Positions 1-9,151 of a DNA stretch of 64,000 bases are shown here, one piece after another. A model generated the notes under the pieces. It had not been told where the DNA came from and made no database searches. It worked only from the letters and a program-made list of their open reading frames with translations. Source of the DNA: UBA1351 sp963677625 (GTDB lineage Bacteria; Bacillota; Clostridia; Lachnospirales; Vallitaleaceae); NCBI GenBank assembly GCA_963677625.2, contig CAXXSW010000011.1, positions 248,001 through 312,000 of the forward strand, written 5' to 3'. A program made the position numbers and the translations under genes. Within the stretch, counting starts at the first letter, position 1. Every line of letters begins with the position of its first letter.

Positions 1-675
1 GGAAAAATAAGAGTAACTTAAGTGACAGTGGTCTGCTACAATTTCAGCTGTTATTGGTTTTGAAAAGTGATTGTGAATATAGTGAAAAGCTGGAATAATG
101 TTAGCTAGATCAGTATTCTTTCTAGGAACATCAATAAGATTATGGCCCTTTTCCTTTAGCATCCATATAAGGTCATAAAAGAGAACCATAAGCTTAGACT
201 TAACCATAAACTCATAACCAAAGGGTTTTTCATTGAAGGTAATCATCATATATTCTATATTAGTAACCGTTAGTTCTGAAACCCTATGACTCGAGATAAG
301 TTTGTGGTTGGCTGGTACTGGGGCAATAACTGGAAGTATATGTTTAAGGATAAAAGCGTCAAAAGGAGCATCAAATAAAATAGAGGGATCAAATTTGATA
401 ACAGCATATTTGAAGTCTTCATAAGATAAGGACTCAATTGCATGGACATCTTGAGGAAGAATATAAGCTAAGTCACCCTTTCCCATAGTAAAGGTCTGTC
501 CGTTAAGGATTAGCTGGCCTTTGCCTAGGGTGACGTAAATAATTTCGATATAGTAATGCCAATGAGGATTTATAGGTAAGTCACCAGCCATGGAGCTGTT
601 GTAAAAACAATAGAACAAGTGCTTAGTGGATAAGGAAAATTCCAGTGATTGAGAATCTTCAAAAAAAACATTCAT
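1..675 (-). CDS. AraC-family transcriptional regulator (partial)
   Basis: The gene runs off the left edge of the window, so only the first 225 residues are visible. The N-terminal part is a cupin-like sensing domain (His-Trp-His near PINPHWHYYIEI, then a beta-rich stretch with GKGDLAYILPQDVHAI). The visible end begins a helix-turn-helix domain (HYIHNHFSKPITAEIVADHC). The ATG is preceded by GGGAGATGA. It is divergent from the beta-mannosidase gene, with about 130 bases between them, which suggests that it senses a sugar and controls that gene. The target is an inference. Confidence 0.85.
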   Translation of the reverse strand, partial: MNVFFEDSQSLEFSLSTKHLFYCFYNSSMAGDLPINPHWHYYIEIIYVTLGKGQLILNGQTFTMGKGDLAYILPQDVHAIESLSYEDFKYAVIKFDPSILFDAPFDAFILKHILPVIAPVPANHKLISSHRVSELTVTNIEYMMITFNEKPFGYEFMVKSKLMVLFYDLIWMLKEKGHNLIDVPRKNTDLANIIPAFHYIHNHFSKPITAEIVADHCHLSYSYFS

Positions 676-802
676 ATATATCATCTCCCTAGGACAAATA
701 TCTTGCATTTTTTAATACTTGCATTATATCACATACTAAGTGTTTGGAGTAGAATGGAAGTAACAGATGTAAGTATGTTGAGAAAGTTAGGAGGAGGTTA
801 AG

Positions 803-3319
803 ATGAAACAAACACTTAATGGACAATGGTCTATGAGAAAAGTTGGACAAGATGATGCTTATCCAGCCTATGTACCTGTCAATATGTATGAGGTTTTATA
901 TGAAAATGGATTAATTGAGGACCCTTTTTATGGAGAGAATGATCAGATTTATCGGTCTTTGTCAGATGATGATTATGAGTTCTACCGTGACTTTGAAATG
1001 GATGAAGCCATGCTTGCCCATGAAAAAGTAGAAATCGAATTTTTGGGACTGGATACTTTAGCAAGTGTATATATTAATGAAGAACCGGTTCTTGAAACCA
1101 ATAATATGCATAGGACCTATCGTTTGAATGTTAAACCATACCTAAAATTCGGGACTAATCATATTCGTATATATTTTGCATCACCCAACCAGTTTATCGC
1201 TAAGGAACATGCTAAAGATCCCTTATGGGGAGTCAGCTCAACTATGGAAGGCTATGGTCATCTTAGAAAAGGTCATCATATGTTTGGATGGGATTGGGGG
1301 CCACAATTACCTGATATGGGGATTTGGCGAGATGTCAACCTATATGGAATCAGTAAGGGCAGACTTGAAGATTTCTACGTTATACAAAAGCATGGTCAAG
1401 ACAAGGTAGAGCTTCAGGTGCAAATTAGTGGTAAAGATCTAGTTGAAGATAGTAAGATTTACGTTAGTTTGTTAGACAAAGAGGGGGAACTAGCAAATAG
1501 TATAGAGGCATCCCCTATGACTGACTTTGAAAAAAGAGGCCTGATATCAGTTGTTTATGATAAGAAAGAAGATTTATATTTAGCTAAGATGACCGTAAAC
1601 AATCCTAAGCTATGGTGGCCCAATGGTTATGGTGACCAGTATCTCTATAAGTTAAAGATTGAATTAGTGGCAGATGGTCAAGTCGCTAGTTTGATAGAAA
1701 AGCGAATTGGTCTTCGAACGATGACCCTTACCAAGGAAAAAGATCCCTGGGGCGAAACATTTGATTATACGGTGAATGGTGTCAGAATCTTTGCCATGGG
1801 TGCTGATTATATACCTGAAGATGCCCTTATTACCAGACCAAGCTATGAAAAGACTAAACGTCTGATTAAGGATTGTGCTAGGGCCAACTACAACGCCTTA
1901 AGAGTTTGGGGTGGTGGTATCTATCCTAGTGATGACCTTTTCGACCTTTGTGATGAATACGGTTTAATCATATGGGAAGACTTTATGTTTGCCTGTGGTG
2001 TTTATCGGTTAACAGATGCCTTTAAAGCTAATATTACAGCTGAGTTTATTGATAATATTCGAAGACTCAGACACCATCCATCTTTAGGTTTATGGTGCGG
2101 TAATAATGAAATGGAATGGGGCTTTGTTGAATGGGGACTTCCAAAAGACGAACGTCTTCGTATGGATTATCTTCTTATGTATGAAAAGTTAATACCTGAT
2201 GTATTAGCAGTTTACGATCCACAAACCTTTTATTGGCCAGCATCTCCTAGTTCTGGAGGAGGATTTGAGGGACCTAATGATGATAACAAGGGTGATGTCC
2301 ATTATTGGCAAGTTTTTCATGGCGGAGAGCATTATAAGAAATATAGGGATCATTACTTCCGATTTGCCAGTGAGTATGGTATGCAAGCTTTTCCAGACAT
2401 GAAAACCATCCGGTCGTATACACCTGATGACCAAATGAATGCTTTTTCACCGACTATGGAAAATCATAACAAGTGTATTGAACCTCTAAATGGAAATATT
2501 AAGATTCTTCTTAATATGGCAGGAGAATTTAAATTACCTAATAGCTTTATTGATCAGGTTTATATCAGTCAACTCTTCCAAGCTGAAGCTATTAAATGCG
2601 CCGTTGAACACTTTAGAAGAAACAGAGGTCGCTGTATGGGATCTACTTACTGGCAAGTCAATGATAATTATCCGGTTGCTTCTTGGGCATCTATTGACTT
2701 CTATGGAAGATGGAAAGGGATGCACTATTATGCTAGACGATTCTACAATCCATTACTCTTGTCAGCATATGAAGACGGTTTTACTGGTCATATTCATTTT
2801 ACCAATGATACGTTGGAAGGCTTTATAGGTAAGTGTAAGTGGCAGATTCGACATATTGAAAAAGGGATTCTTAGAGACGGCCAAGAAAATATTGAATCAA
2901 AAGCCTTGAGTGCTATGCATATTAAGGATGTCTATATTGACGATTTAGTAAAGACATATGGCGGGGAACGTGAAATTTACTTAACTTATCAGCTTTTTGA
3001 TAAGGATGATAAGCAATTGGCATCAGAATCTATACTTTTCTGTTTCCACAAGTATTTTGAGTTCAAGCCTGTTGAACTTTCCCTTAAGGTAAAGAAAGAG
3101 GAGCAATGGATTCTATCCATTACATCGGATGGATTTGCAAAATCGGTGGCTGTTGATTTTGACCAATCTGATTGTATCTTATCCAAAAACTATATTGATA
3201 TTCTTCCTGGGGAGACGGTGGACCTTGTTATTGAAGAATGGTACAGCAAAGAAGCAGTGGATGACTCTAAACTTCTAGATGAAATTCGACTTAGTACTGT
3301 TGGAAACGTAAACTATTAG
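803..3319 (+). CDS. Beta-mannosidase, glycoside hydrolase family 2
   Basis: An 838-residue cytoplasmic enzyme (no signal peptide) that should remove terminal beta-linked mannose from oligosaccharides. It has the GH2 order: N-terminal sugar-binding domain, Ig-like domain, TIM barrel, and C-terminal beta domains. The barrel shows WCGNNEMEW with the likely acid/base Glu436, and FASEYGMQAFP with the likely nucleophile Glu524. RVWGGGIYPSDDLFDLCDE is typical of beta-mannosidases rather than beta-galactosidases. The start has an AGGAGG site. The divergent AraC-type gene upstream is the probable regulator, and a strong terminator follows. Substrate fine specificity is inferred from family resemblance. 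Confidence 0.88.
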   Translation: MKQTLNGQWSMRKVGQDDAYPAYVPVNMYEVLYENGLIEDPFYGENDQIYRSLSDDDYEFYRDFEMDEAMLAHEKVEIEFLGLDTLASVYINEEPVLETNNMHRTYRLNVKPYLKFGTNHIRIYFASPNQFIAKEHAKDPLWGVSSTMEGYGHLRKGHHMFGWDWGPQLPDMGIWRDVNLYGISKGRLEDFYVIQKHGQDKVELQVQISGKDLVEDSKIYVSLLDKEGELANSIEASPMTDFEKRGLISVVYDKKEDLYLAKMTVNNPKLWWPNGYGDQYLYKLKIELVADGQVASLIEKRIGLRTMTLTKEKDPWGETFDYTVNGVRIFAMGADYIPEDALITRPSYEKTKRLIKDCARANYNALRVWGGGIYPSDDLFDLCDEYGLIIWEDFMFACGVYRLTDAFKANITAEFIDNIRRLRHHPSLGLWCGNNEMEWGFVEWGLPKDERLRMDYLLMYEKLIPDVLAVYDPQTFYWPASPSSGGGFEGPNDDNKGDVHYWQVFHGGEHYKKYRDHYFRFASEYGMQAFPDMKTIRSYTPDDQMNAFSPTMENHNKCIEPLNGNIKILLNMAGEFKLPNSFIDQVYISQLFQAEAIKCAVEHFRRNRGRCMGSTYWQVNDNYPVASWASIDFYGRWKGMHYYARRFYNPLLLSAYEDGFTGHIHFTNDTLEGFIGKCKWQIRHIEKGILRDGQENIESKALSAMHIKDVYIDDLVKTYGGEREIYLTYQLFDKDDKQLASESILFCFHKYFEFKPVELSLKVKKEEQWILSITSDGFAKSVAVDFDQSDCILSKNYIDILPGETVDLVIEEWYSKEAVDDSKLLDEIRLSTVGNVNY

Positions 3320-3360
3320 GGATTAGTAGACGAGAACGTACTTATAAAACATAACAAAAT

Positions 3361-3408
3361 AAAAAGCCTGAACACTTATTAAATACAAAGTAGGTGTTCA
3401 GGCTTTTT
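3361..3408. terminator. Bidirectional rho-independent terminator
   Basis: A 15-base perfect stem (AAAAAGCCTGAACAC and its complement) separates two convergent genes. A-run and T-run flanks let it stop transcription from both sides. Confidence 0.92.
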
Positions 3409-3431
3409 CATTTAAGTGGAATATGTTTTGT

Positions 3432-4115
3432 CTAACGTCTTCGACCAACTAGTCTTAAAACGAAAAGGAACATATTAATAAAATCAAGATAAAGGGTTAA
3501 AGCGCCAGTTACAGCTATATTTCCTTCTAGTGTTCCACCTGAGTTAATGCTATAGGCATATAAGGATTTCATCTTCTGCATATCATAGGCTGTAAGGCCT
3601 GCAAAGATGACGACACCAATCAAGCTGATAATGTAATATAGGGTACCACTGGCTAAGAAGATGTTGACGATGCTGGCTATGATTATACCGATGACTCCTA
3701 AGAAAAGGAAGGTCCTAAAAGGAGATAGGTCGGTTTTGGTCAAGTAACCATATACACCCATAACGGCAAACATAAGTGAACTTATGATAAATGCACTAAA
3801 TACTGTAGCACCTGTATATGATGCAACGATAACTGACATAGTCAATCCATTGATAAAGGAATAAACCATAAACATGGTAACAGTTTTTGAATAGGTATAC
3901 TTAAGGGCATTTCTGCTTAACATGGCAACCAATGCAAACTCACCGATAATCAATCCAAAAAAGAGAATTGGATTCGTTCCAATAACATAATATAGGCCAG
4001 TCCGAATAACAAAATATGAGGTTACACCTGTTAATAAAAGGCCTGCAAACATCCACATGAATACTTTTGATAGAAAGGCGTTGAGGCCTTCAAGGGTTAA
4101 TGTTCTTTGTTCCAT
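3432..4115 (-). CDS. Bax inhibitor-1/YccA family membrane protein
   Basis: About 227 residues with roughly seven hydrophobic segments. It has the family signature near the C-terminus (an acidic residue in FAGLTAYDMQKMKSLYAY) and ends in FINMFLFVLRLVGRR. Family members are inner-membrane proteins related to the TMBIM calcium-leak channels; the bacterial role is poorly defined. I chose the ATG at 4115 because AGGAGTG lies six bases upstream. An in-frame TTG at 4148 would add 11 residues but has no such site. It is a single gene, convergent with the beta-mannosidase. Confidence 0.85.
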   Translation of the reverse strand: MEQRTLTLEGLNAFLSKVFMWMFAGLLLTGVTSYFVIRTGLYYVIGTNPILFFGLIIGEFALVAMLSRNALKYTYSKTVTMFMVYSFINGLTMSVIVASYTGATVFSAFIISSLMFAVMGVYGYLTKTDLSPFRTFLFLGVIGIIIASIVNIFLASGTLYYIISLIGVVIFAGLTAYDMQKMKSLYAYSINSGGTLEGNIAVTGALTLYLDFINMFLFVLRLVGRRR

Positions 4116-4271
4116 AGAATCACTCCTGTCATAATCATATATAGTCAAATAAGTGTTTTATTATGGTTATTGTACAACATGAAGGGTGGGATAGCAATTA
4201 AAAAACTATTAAATCTTTTTTTCAGTATGATATAATAGTAGTTAATGAGATTGGTGAAAGGAGTGGTCATC

Positions 4272-5168
4272 TTGAATCCACAGAATCTTAAGAGAGCTAT
4301 GTTCTGGTCAGCTGATAAAGGGATAAGTGGAGGAGATGTTCTATGTGAGCTTTGTCCTCATTTTTGTAGATTAGGAGATGGCCAGACTGGTTTTTGTAAG
4401 GTTCGTAAAAATATAGGTGGCGTCCTTTATAGCTTGAATTACGGAGTGATCTCTTCCATAGCAATTGACCCAATTGAGAAAAAACCCCTATATCGCTTTT
4501 ATCCCGGCAGCTCTATTTTGTCCATAGGGAGTGTAGGGTGCAATTTTGCCTGTCAGTTTTGTCAAAATTATACTATTAGTAAGGAGTTTGAGTTACATCC
4601 TGAAATTAATGTCAATCGGTATGAACGAGTGGACCCTCAAGACATTATTGACTTAACTAGACGAGAAGGTCTTAATCAAATAGCCTTTACCTATAATGAA
4701 CCAACTGTTTTTTATGAGTTGGTTTATGAAACAGCAATACTGGCTAAGAAAGCTAATATTAGGGTGGTTTTGGTTACCAATGGTTTTATTAATGAAGAAC
4801 CTTTCCTTAAGCTTATGCCTTATATTGATGGAATGAATATAGATGTTAAAACATATGATGAGGGCTTATATAGGAAGAAGATTCACGGCGGTCTGGAACC
4901 GGTTTTACAAACAATTAAGCTTGCTGTCAGAGAAGGTATTCACCTTGAAGTAACTTGTCTTGTAGTTCCTAATCTTTTTGAAGACGAAAAGCTTAGTGAA
5001 GGGCTATTCAGCAGATTATATGAGACCGCCGGTGATGTGGTGCTTCATCTGAGTCGTTATTTTCCCAGGTATCATTATGACGAGCCAGCAACAGATATTC
5101 AGCATATGATGCGTCTCCAGAAAGTAGCCAGAAAATACTTTACCTATGTCTATCTTGGGAATATTTAA
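4272..5168 (+). CDS. amrS: AmmeMemoRadiSam system radical SAM enzyme
   Basis: Radical SAM protein of the AmrS family. From the chosen start, the [4Fe-4S] cysteines are Cys90, Cys94 and Cys97 (CNFACQFC). A second N-terminal cysteine group, CELCPHFC, is also typical of the family. The substrate is not known from the sequence; in this conserved trio the enzyme is thought to act with MEMO and AMMECR1. I prefer the TTG start because AAAGGAGTGG precedes it; an upstream ATG at 4245 would give 307 residues but lacks a good site. It lies 12 bases before the MEMO-AMMECR1 fusion, clearly one operon. Confidence 0.88.
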   Translation: MNPQNLKRAMFWSADKGISGGDVLCELCPHFCRLGDGQTGFCKVRKNIGGVLYSLNYGVISSIAIDPIEKKPLYRFYPGSSILSIGSVGCNFACQFCQNYTISKEFELHPEINVNRYERVDPQDIIDLTRREGLNQIAFTYNEPTVFYELVYETAILAKKANIRVVLVTNGFINEEPFLKLMPYIDGMNIDVKTYDEGLYRKKIHGGLEPVLQTIKLAVREGIHLEVTCLVVPNLFEDEKLSEGLFSRLYETAGDVVLHLSRYFPRYHYDEPATDIQHMMRLQKVARKYFTYVYLGNI

Positions 5169-5180
5169 AAGGAGGTTCCT

Positions 5181-6656
5181 ATGTTAAATGTGTTTTTTAC
5201 ACCCCATCCACCAATTGTTTTGGAAAGTATAGGTGGAAGCGACAGGGATCAGGCCAAATGTACCATAGAAGGTATGACCATATTAGGGAAAAGAGTAGCT
5301 GACCTAAAACCGAAAACGATTATTTTTATAAGCCCCCATGGAAATTCTTTTTCTAATGGGACCTGTCTTCTTGGAGATGGAGAACTACATGGAGATTTTA
5401 GTCAGTTTGGTCATGCGGAAATTCGTTTTTATAAAAAAGTAAACCTAGAACTTACTAACAAAATATATGATTGTTTTGAGGGGCATCATTTTACAAGTGT
5501 TCTCATGAATCAAGAATTAGCAAAATCTTATGGGATCAAAGCTAACTTGGACCATGGTGTAATGGTTCCCATGTATTTTATTGATCAGTACTATACTAAT
5601 TATGATATTGTTCATATTACCCCTGGTCAGACTCCTCTTGAAGAGAACTATTACTTGGGTAAACTGATTAAGGATATGGTTGATGAGACGATGTGTGAAG
5701 ATCCGACACAGGTTCTTCTTGTAGCTTCTGGTGATCTGTCTCATGCACTTCTTGATTCAGGACCATATGCATTTAATCCAAAGGGGCCAAGATTTGATGA
5801 AGCCATAAAGGCAGCAATTCAGAACAAGGACCCCATTTCGCTAATTACCATGAAGAATTCTTTCGTCCAAGAGGCTGCCCAATGTGGATTACGTTCATAT
5901 ATTATGGGTTTTGGTTATATGGATGGTTTGGACTATGATTCAAAGGTTATTTCCTATGAAGGCCCTTTTGGTGTAGGCTACTTAACAGGTTATCTAAGCT
6001 GTGATAAAAGCGTGATTAGTCATACATTGACCCATAACAGAGGTCGAGTTAAAGGGAATACAAAAGATTCGTATATCGAAACGATTCAAGATTTAGTGAA
6101 TAATCGTTACAACCAGCGCATCGCAAAAGAAGATGATTATATAAAATTAGCCAGGAAAAGTGTTGATTATTATGTTAGGAATCATAAGAAATATAAACTA
6201 GATGAAGATATTTTTTCCAAGGACTTTTTGGATGAAGTAAGTAATAGTCGTGGAGGCGTTTTTGTATCCCTTCATAAGGATGGTAAGTTAAGAGGCTGTA
6301 TCGGTACAACTGAGGCGACCTCACCGAACCTAATGGATGAGATTATTTATAACGCTATTAGTGCCTGTTCATCTGATCCTAGATTTCATCCAGTTGAAGA
6401 AGATGAACTTAAAGACCTTGAAATTAGTGTGGATATATTAGGTTCTTATGAGCCAATTAATAGTATGAATGAGCTAAATATACAAAAGTATGGTCTCATT
6501 GTGGAGCAAGGATATAAACGGGGGCTTTTGCTACCAAACCTAGATGGCATTCATTCAATTGCAGATCAGGTATCCATAGCTAAACAAAAGGCAGGTATTG
6601 TTAGGGGTAAGTTTCAGATGTATCGATTTGAAGTCGTCCGTCATGAGGTGGACTAG
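5181..6656 (+). CDS. MEMO family - AMMECR1 fusion protein (AmmeMemoRadiSam proteins B and A)
   Basis: A 491-residue two-domain protein. Residues 1 to about 280 match the MEMO family, related to class III extradiol dioxygenases (FTPHPPIVL, a putative metal-ligand His in SPHGN, LDHGVMVP, VASGDLSHAL). Residues about 310 to 491 are AMMECR1 (GGVFVSLHKDGKLRGCIG, then SDPRFHPVEEDEL and LEISVDILG). In many genomes these are separate genes beside amrS; here they are fused. An AGGAGG site lies just upstream. The biochemical role is not established. Confidence 0.88.
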   Translation: MLNVFFTPHPPIVLESIGGSDRDQAKCTIEGMTILGKRVADLKPKTIIFISPHGNSFSNGTCLLGDGELHGDFSQFGHAEIRFYKKVNLELTNKIYDCFEGHHFTSVLMNQELAKSYGIKANLDHGVMVPMYFIDQYYTNYDIVHITPGQTPLEENYYLGKLIKDMVDETMCEDPTQVLLVASGDLSHALLDSGPYAFNPKGPRFDEAIKAAIQNKDPISLITMKNSFVQEAAQCGLRSYIMGFGYMDGLDYDSKVISYEGPFGVGYLTGYLSCDKSVISHTLTHNRGRVKGNTKDSYIETIQDLVNNRYNQRIAKEDDYIKLARKSVDYYVRNHKKYKLDEDIFSKDFLDEVSNSRGGVFVSLHKDGKLRGCIGTTEATSPNLMDEIIYNAISACSSDPRFHPVEEDELKDLEISVDILGSYEPINSMNELNIQKYGLIVEQGYKRGLLLPNLDGIHSIADQVSIAKQKAGIVRGKFQMYRFEVVRHEVD

Positions 6657-6760
6657 GGAAAGAGCATCGCTTATATTCTTGATAAATGAAAGAGAGAAAG
6701 AGCATCATATGTCCATTAAAGGCTCTTGGGAGTACAATGGTAAACTAAGATTTCTTATGC

Positions 6761-6796
6761 TATAATATGTTAGGCGGAGTTAGGACTTTGCCTAAC
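6761..6796 (+). promoter_or_regulatory. Probable -10 element and 7-base inverted repeat in the jet operon leader
   Basis: TATAAT at 6761-6766 is followed at once by GTTAGGC, 14 bases, then GCCTAAC. The perfect dyad lies where an operator or a leader hairpin would affect the downstream SMC operon. The -35 element is not convincing. Confidence 0.5.
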
Positions 6797-6818
6797 AATA
6801 AACGACTTAGAGGGACTT

Positions 6819-8435
6819 ATGGAAAACTATACTTATACCAATATGCTAACCGGCTACCGGGATAGGGTATTGCGGATTGCTTTATTCGACGTTTTTGCCA
6901 TGTTGGATGCCAAACAATTGAAAGATGGAAAAGGTAAGCCTGTAGACTGTTTTGGTCTTGGGCTTCTTAGCTTGCTTTTCTTTTTTGAAAGTATGCTTCT
7001 TCGTGTCAAAAAACGTGGCATTCATGAATTGGCTTTATTTTTACAGGTAACGGATGAGAGTCTATATGAAACTGTTGAAGATTATGAAAAACTGGCCAAG
7101 GCCATAGTTGAAACTTTCCGACCACCTCGTGGTAAGCGAAATGCCAGATCATTTTATAACTATGAGACCAGACAAATGGAAGAGGTGGAATATGCCATCT
7201 TAAAGACCGATGACTGGGATACAGTTAAAAATGTTCAATATTATACCTTGGATGAACAGGGGTTGGAGCTGATTTTTGCTACCAAGGAGTATTTCAGCGA
7301 ATTTCAGATTTCCATTAGTCAGATGATGTTACGTAAACAATTGGAAAAAGGTGAATTTTTAGGAGCTCTTAGACAGGTGGATGAGATGAGGATATCCGTT
7401 AATTCCATCAAAGAAAATATTTATCGGATTAAGCATGATATTCAAAGAAATATTACGTCGGAAGATACATATAGCCGTTATAAGGAACTAATTAAGGATA
7501 TTAACAGCCGTTTGGAAAATGAAGAGCACGAATTTGTAGAGTTAAGTCATTTTATTAAAGAAACCAAGTCTTATCTTGATGAAGCAAGAGATATGTCTGA
7601 TAAAGATCAAAAGGCTATGGAGCTTTTGGTCCGTATAGATAATGAACTTGCCCATGTCCACTATCTTCACTCAAGTCTTTTGCATGAAAGTATTGAATTA
7701 AAGACAACAGCCCTTGATGCTGCCAGCGAGTCTCTCTATTATGCAGGAATCACTTCCTTTAACTTCGATAGTGAATTGGCGAGAAAGATGACCAATGTAC
7801 CGCTACCATTTATGGAAGCAAGAACACTTCTAAAGCCCTATCTTTCCTTGAAGCAGTTTGAAACATGGTCACCCTTGGCTGTGTTCGCACCGCAGCATAG
7901 GGATACCAGTAATAAAGATAAGAGTGATCTGGTTTTCATTGATGCTATTGATGATATTCAAGAGGACAAACATGAGAGACAAAAGGCAATGAAAGAAGTT
8001 TTATATATCCTCAGTCAGGCAAGGGATATAGTTGGATGCTCAGAGATGGTTGATATATCAAATCTTGGAAGCTCTGCAATGATGTTTGAAACTGATGACA
8101 TCAGCAAAGACTCAATTGATGATGATAAGATAACATTAAAACGTGATGAACCATTGGTCAAGGCACTTATAATCAGCAAACTAAGAGCTTTTGATCAGGT
8201 AAGAGAATATATGGATACTCGAGAATTTGCCGAATGTTGTATTATTCTTCATCAAATGTCACCAGTAGACGTCAAGGAAATTATCGAACAAGACGAACAT
8301 GTTCTTCATATGGGTGTGAAAGAGTATTTTAGTCAGGTTGATTATATATATGCTAAAGAACTAGATTCCATCATCAGCCTTGGACAAAATTACGAAATGA
8401 AAGACGTTGCCATATGGACAGGAGGTAAGGTATGA
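6819..8435 (+). CDS. jetA: Wadjet/MksF-like kleisin subunit JetA
   Basis: A 538-residue protein matching the JetA family (also known as DUF5716). The N-terminus carries the typical RVLRIALFDVFAMLDA-like winged helix and a helical middle part. In Wadjet complexes JetA is the kleisin bridging the SMC heads of JetC and binding JetB. Wadjet systems detect and cleave closed circular plasmid DNA. The start has GAGGGA upstream. It overlaps jetB by four bases (ATGA arrangement), showing translational coupling. Confidence 0.8.
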   Translation: MENYTYTNMLTGYRDRVLRIALFDVFAMLDAKQLKDGKGKPVDCFGLGLLSLLFFFESMLLRVKKRGIHELALFLQVTDESLYETVEDYEKLAKAIVETFRPPRGKRNARSFYNYETRQMEEVEYAILKTDDWDTVKNVQYYTLDEQGLELIFATKEYFSEFQISISQMMLRKQLEKGEFLGALRQVDEMRISVNSIKENIYRIKHDIQRNITSEDTYSRYKELIKDINSRLENEEHEFVELSHFIKETKSYLDEARDMSDKDQKAMELLVRIDNELAHVHYLHSSLLHESIELKTTALDAASESLYYAGITSFNFDSELARKMTNVPLPFMEARTLLKPYLSLKQFETWSPLAVFAPQHRDTSNKDKSDLVFIDAIDDIQEDKHERQKAMKEVLYILSQARDIVGCSEMVDISNLGSSAMMFETDDISKDSIDDDKITLKRDEPLVKALIISKLRAFDQVREYMDTREFAECCIILHQMSPVDVKEIIEQDEHVLHMGVKEYFSQVDYIYAKELDSIISLGQNYEMKDVAIWTGGKV

Positions 8436-9151
8436 GCCAGCAAGTGACTAAAACATTTAAACTATATGCAAAATTACAAGCTGATGGTAGGATACTTAGA
8501 GATCAGGCAAAAATCTTTTATCAGGATGATGAGGTGAGAAGTCTTTTGTCTGAATTTGCCAGTCAGGTAGACTGTGGTCTTATTAGTGACCACGATTATT
8601 TATATATGATACCTTTAACTACCAAGTCAGACTTTCATATGACAAACGATCGGATTAAAAGAGATTTTTTCCCAAGTCGTGCACTCAATATGGATATTTA
8701 TTTGATGTATGTAGCTATCATTGTTTTTATGGGTGAGTTTTATGACTCATACCAAAGGACTAAGCCTACTAGAGATTTTCTTCATATAAGTGATTGGATC
8801 CGTAGCCTTAATGACCGTATCCAGTCTCTCAAACGTTTTTCTGAAGAAGAACTTCTTGAAAAGGAAGACCAGTATGAATACCATTGGCAGGATATCATTA
8901 AGAACTGGGATGCTATGGATACTGTTAAAGAAGGGATTCGAAGACACACAGCAAGAACGGTCAGTCGCTTAAGCTTTGTACGTATTTGTGCAAACTTTAT
9001 GGAAAGTCAGGACCTAATTAAGGAAATTGGTGATCAGGAGTTTACTTTGACAGATAAGGCTATGGCTATTACTGAAAATTATTATATGGATTATGAATAT
9101 AACCGAGGTGTACTGGAATTTATTTATGACTTTGAAGGGGAGGACAAGTAA
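8432..9151 (+). CDS. jetB: Wadjet/MksE-like KITE subunit JetB
   Basis: A 239-residue protein of the JetB family (DUF6063-like). It is the small winged-helix KITE partner that binds the kleisin JetA in MukBEF-like SMC complexes. It is encoded between jetA and jetC with overlaps at both ends: ATGA with jetA and TAATG with jetC. Assignment rests on the family pattern and this gene order, because the protein has no catalytic motif. Confidence 0.75.
   Translation: MSQQVTKTFKLYAKLQADGRILRDQAKIFYQDDEVRSLLSEFASQVDCGLISDHDYLYMIPLTTKSDFHMTNDRIKRDFFPSRALNMDIYLMYVAIIVFMGEFYDSYQRTKPTRDFLHISDWIRSLNDRIQSLKRFSEEELLEKEDQYEYHWQDIIKNWDAMDTVKEGIRRHTARTVSRLSFVRICANFMESQDLIKEIGDQEFTLTDKAMAITENYYMDYEYNRGVLEFIYDFEGEDK

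Noticed and set aside
6656..6760. Terminator after the MEMO-AMMECR1 gene
   Set aside because: AAGAGC...GCTCTT can pair, but the loop is long and there is no T run.
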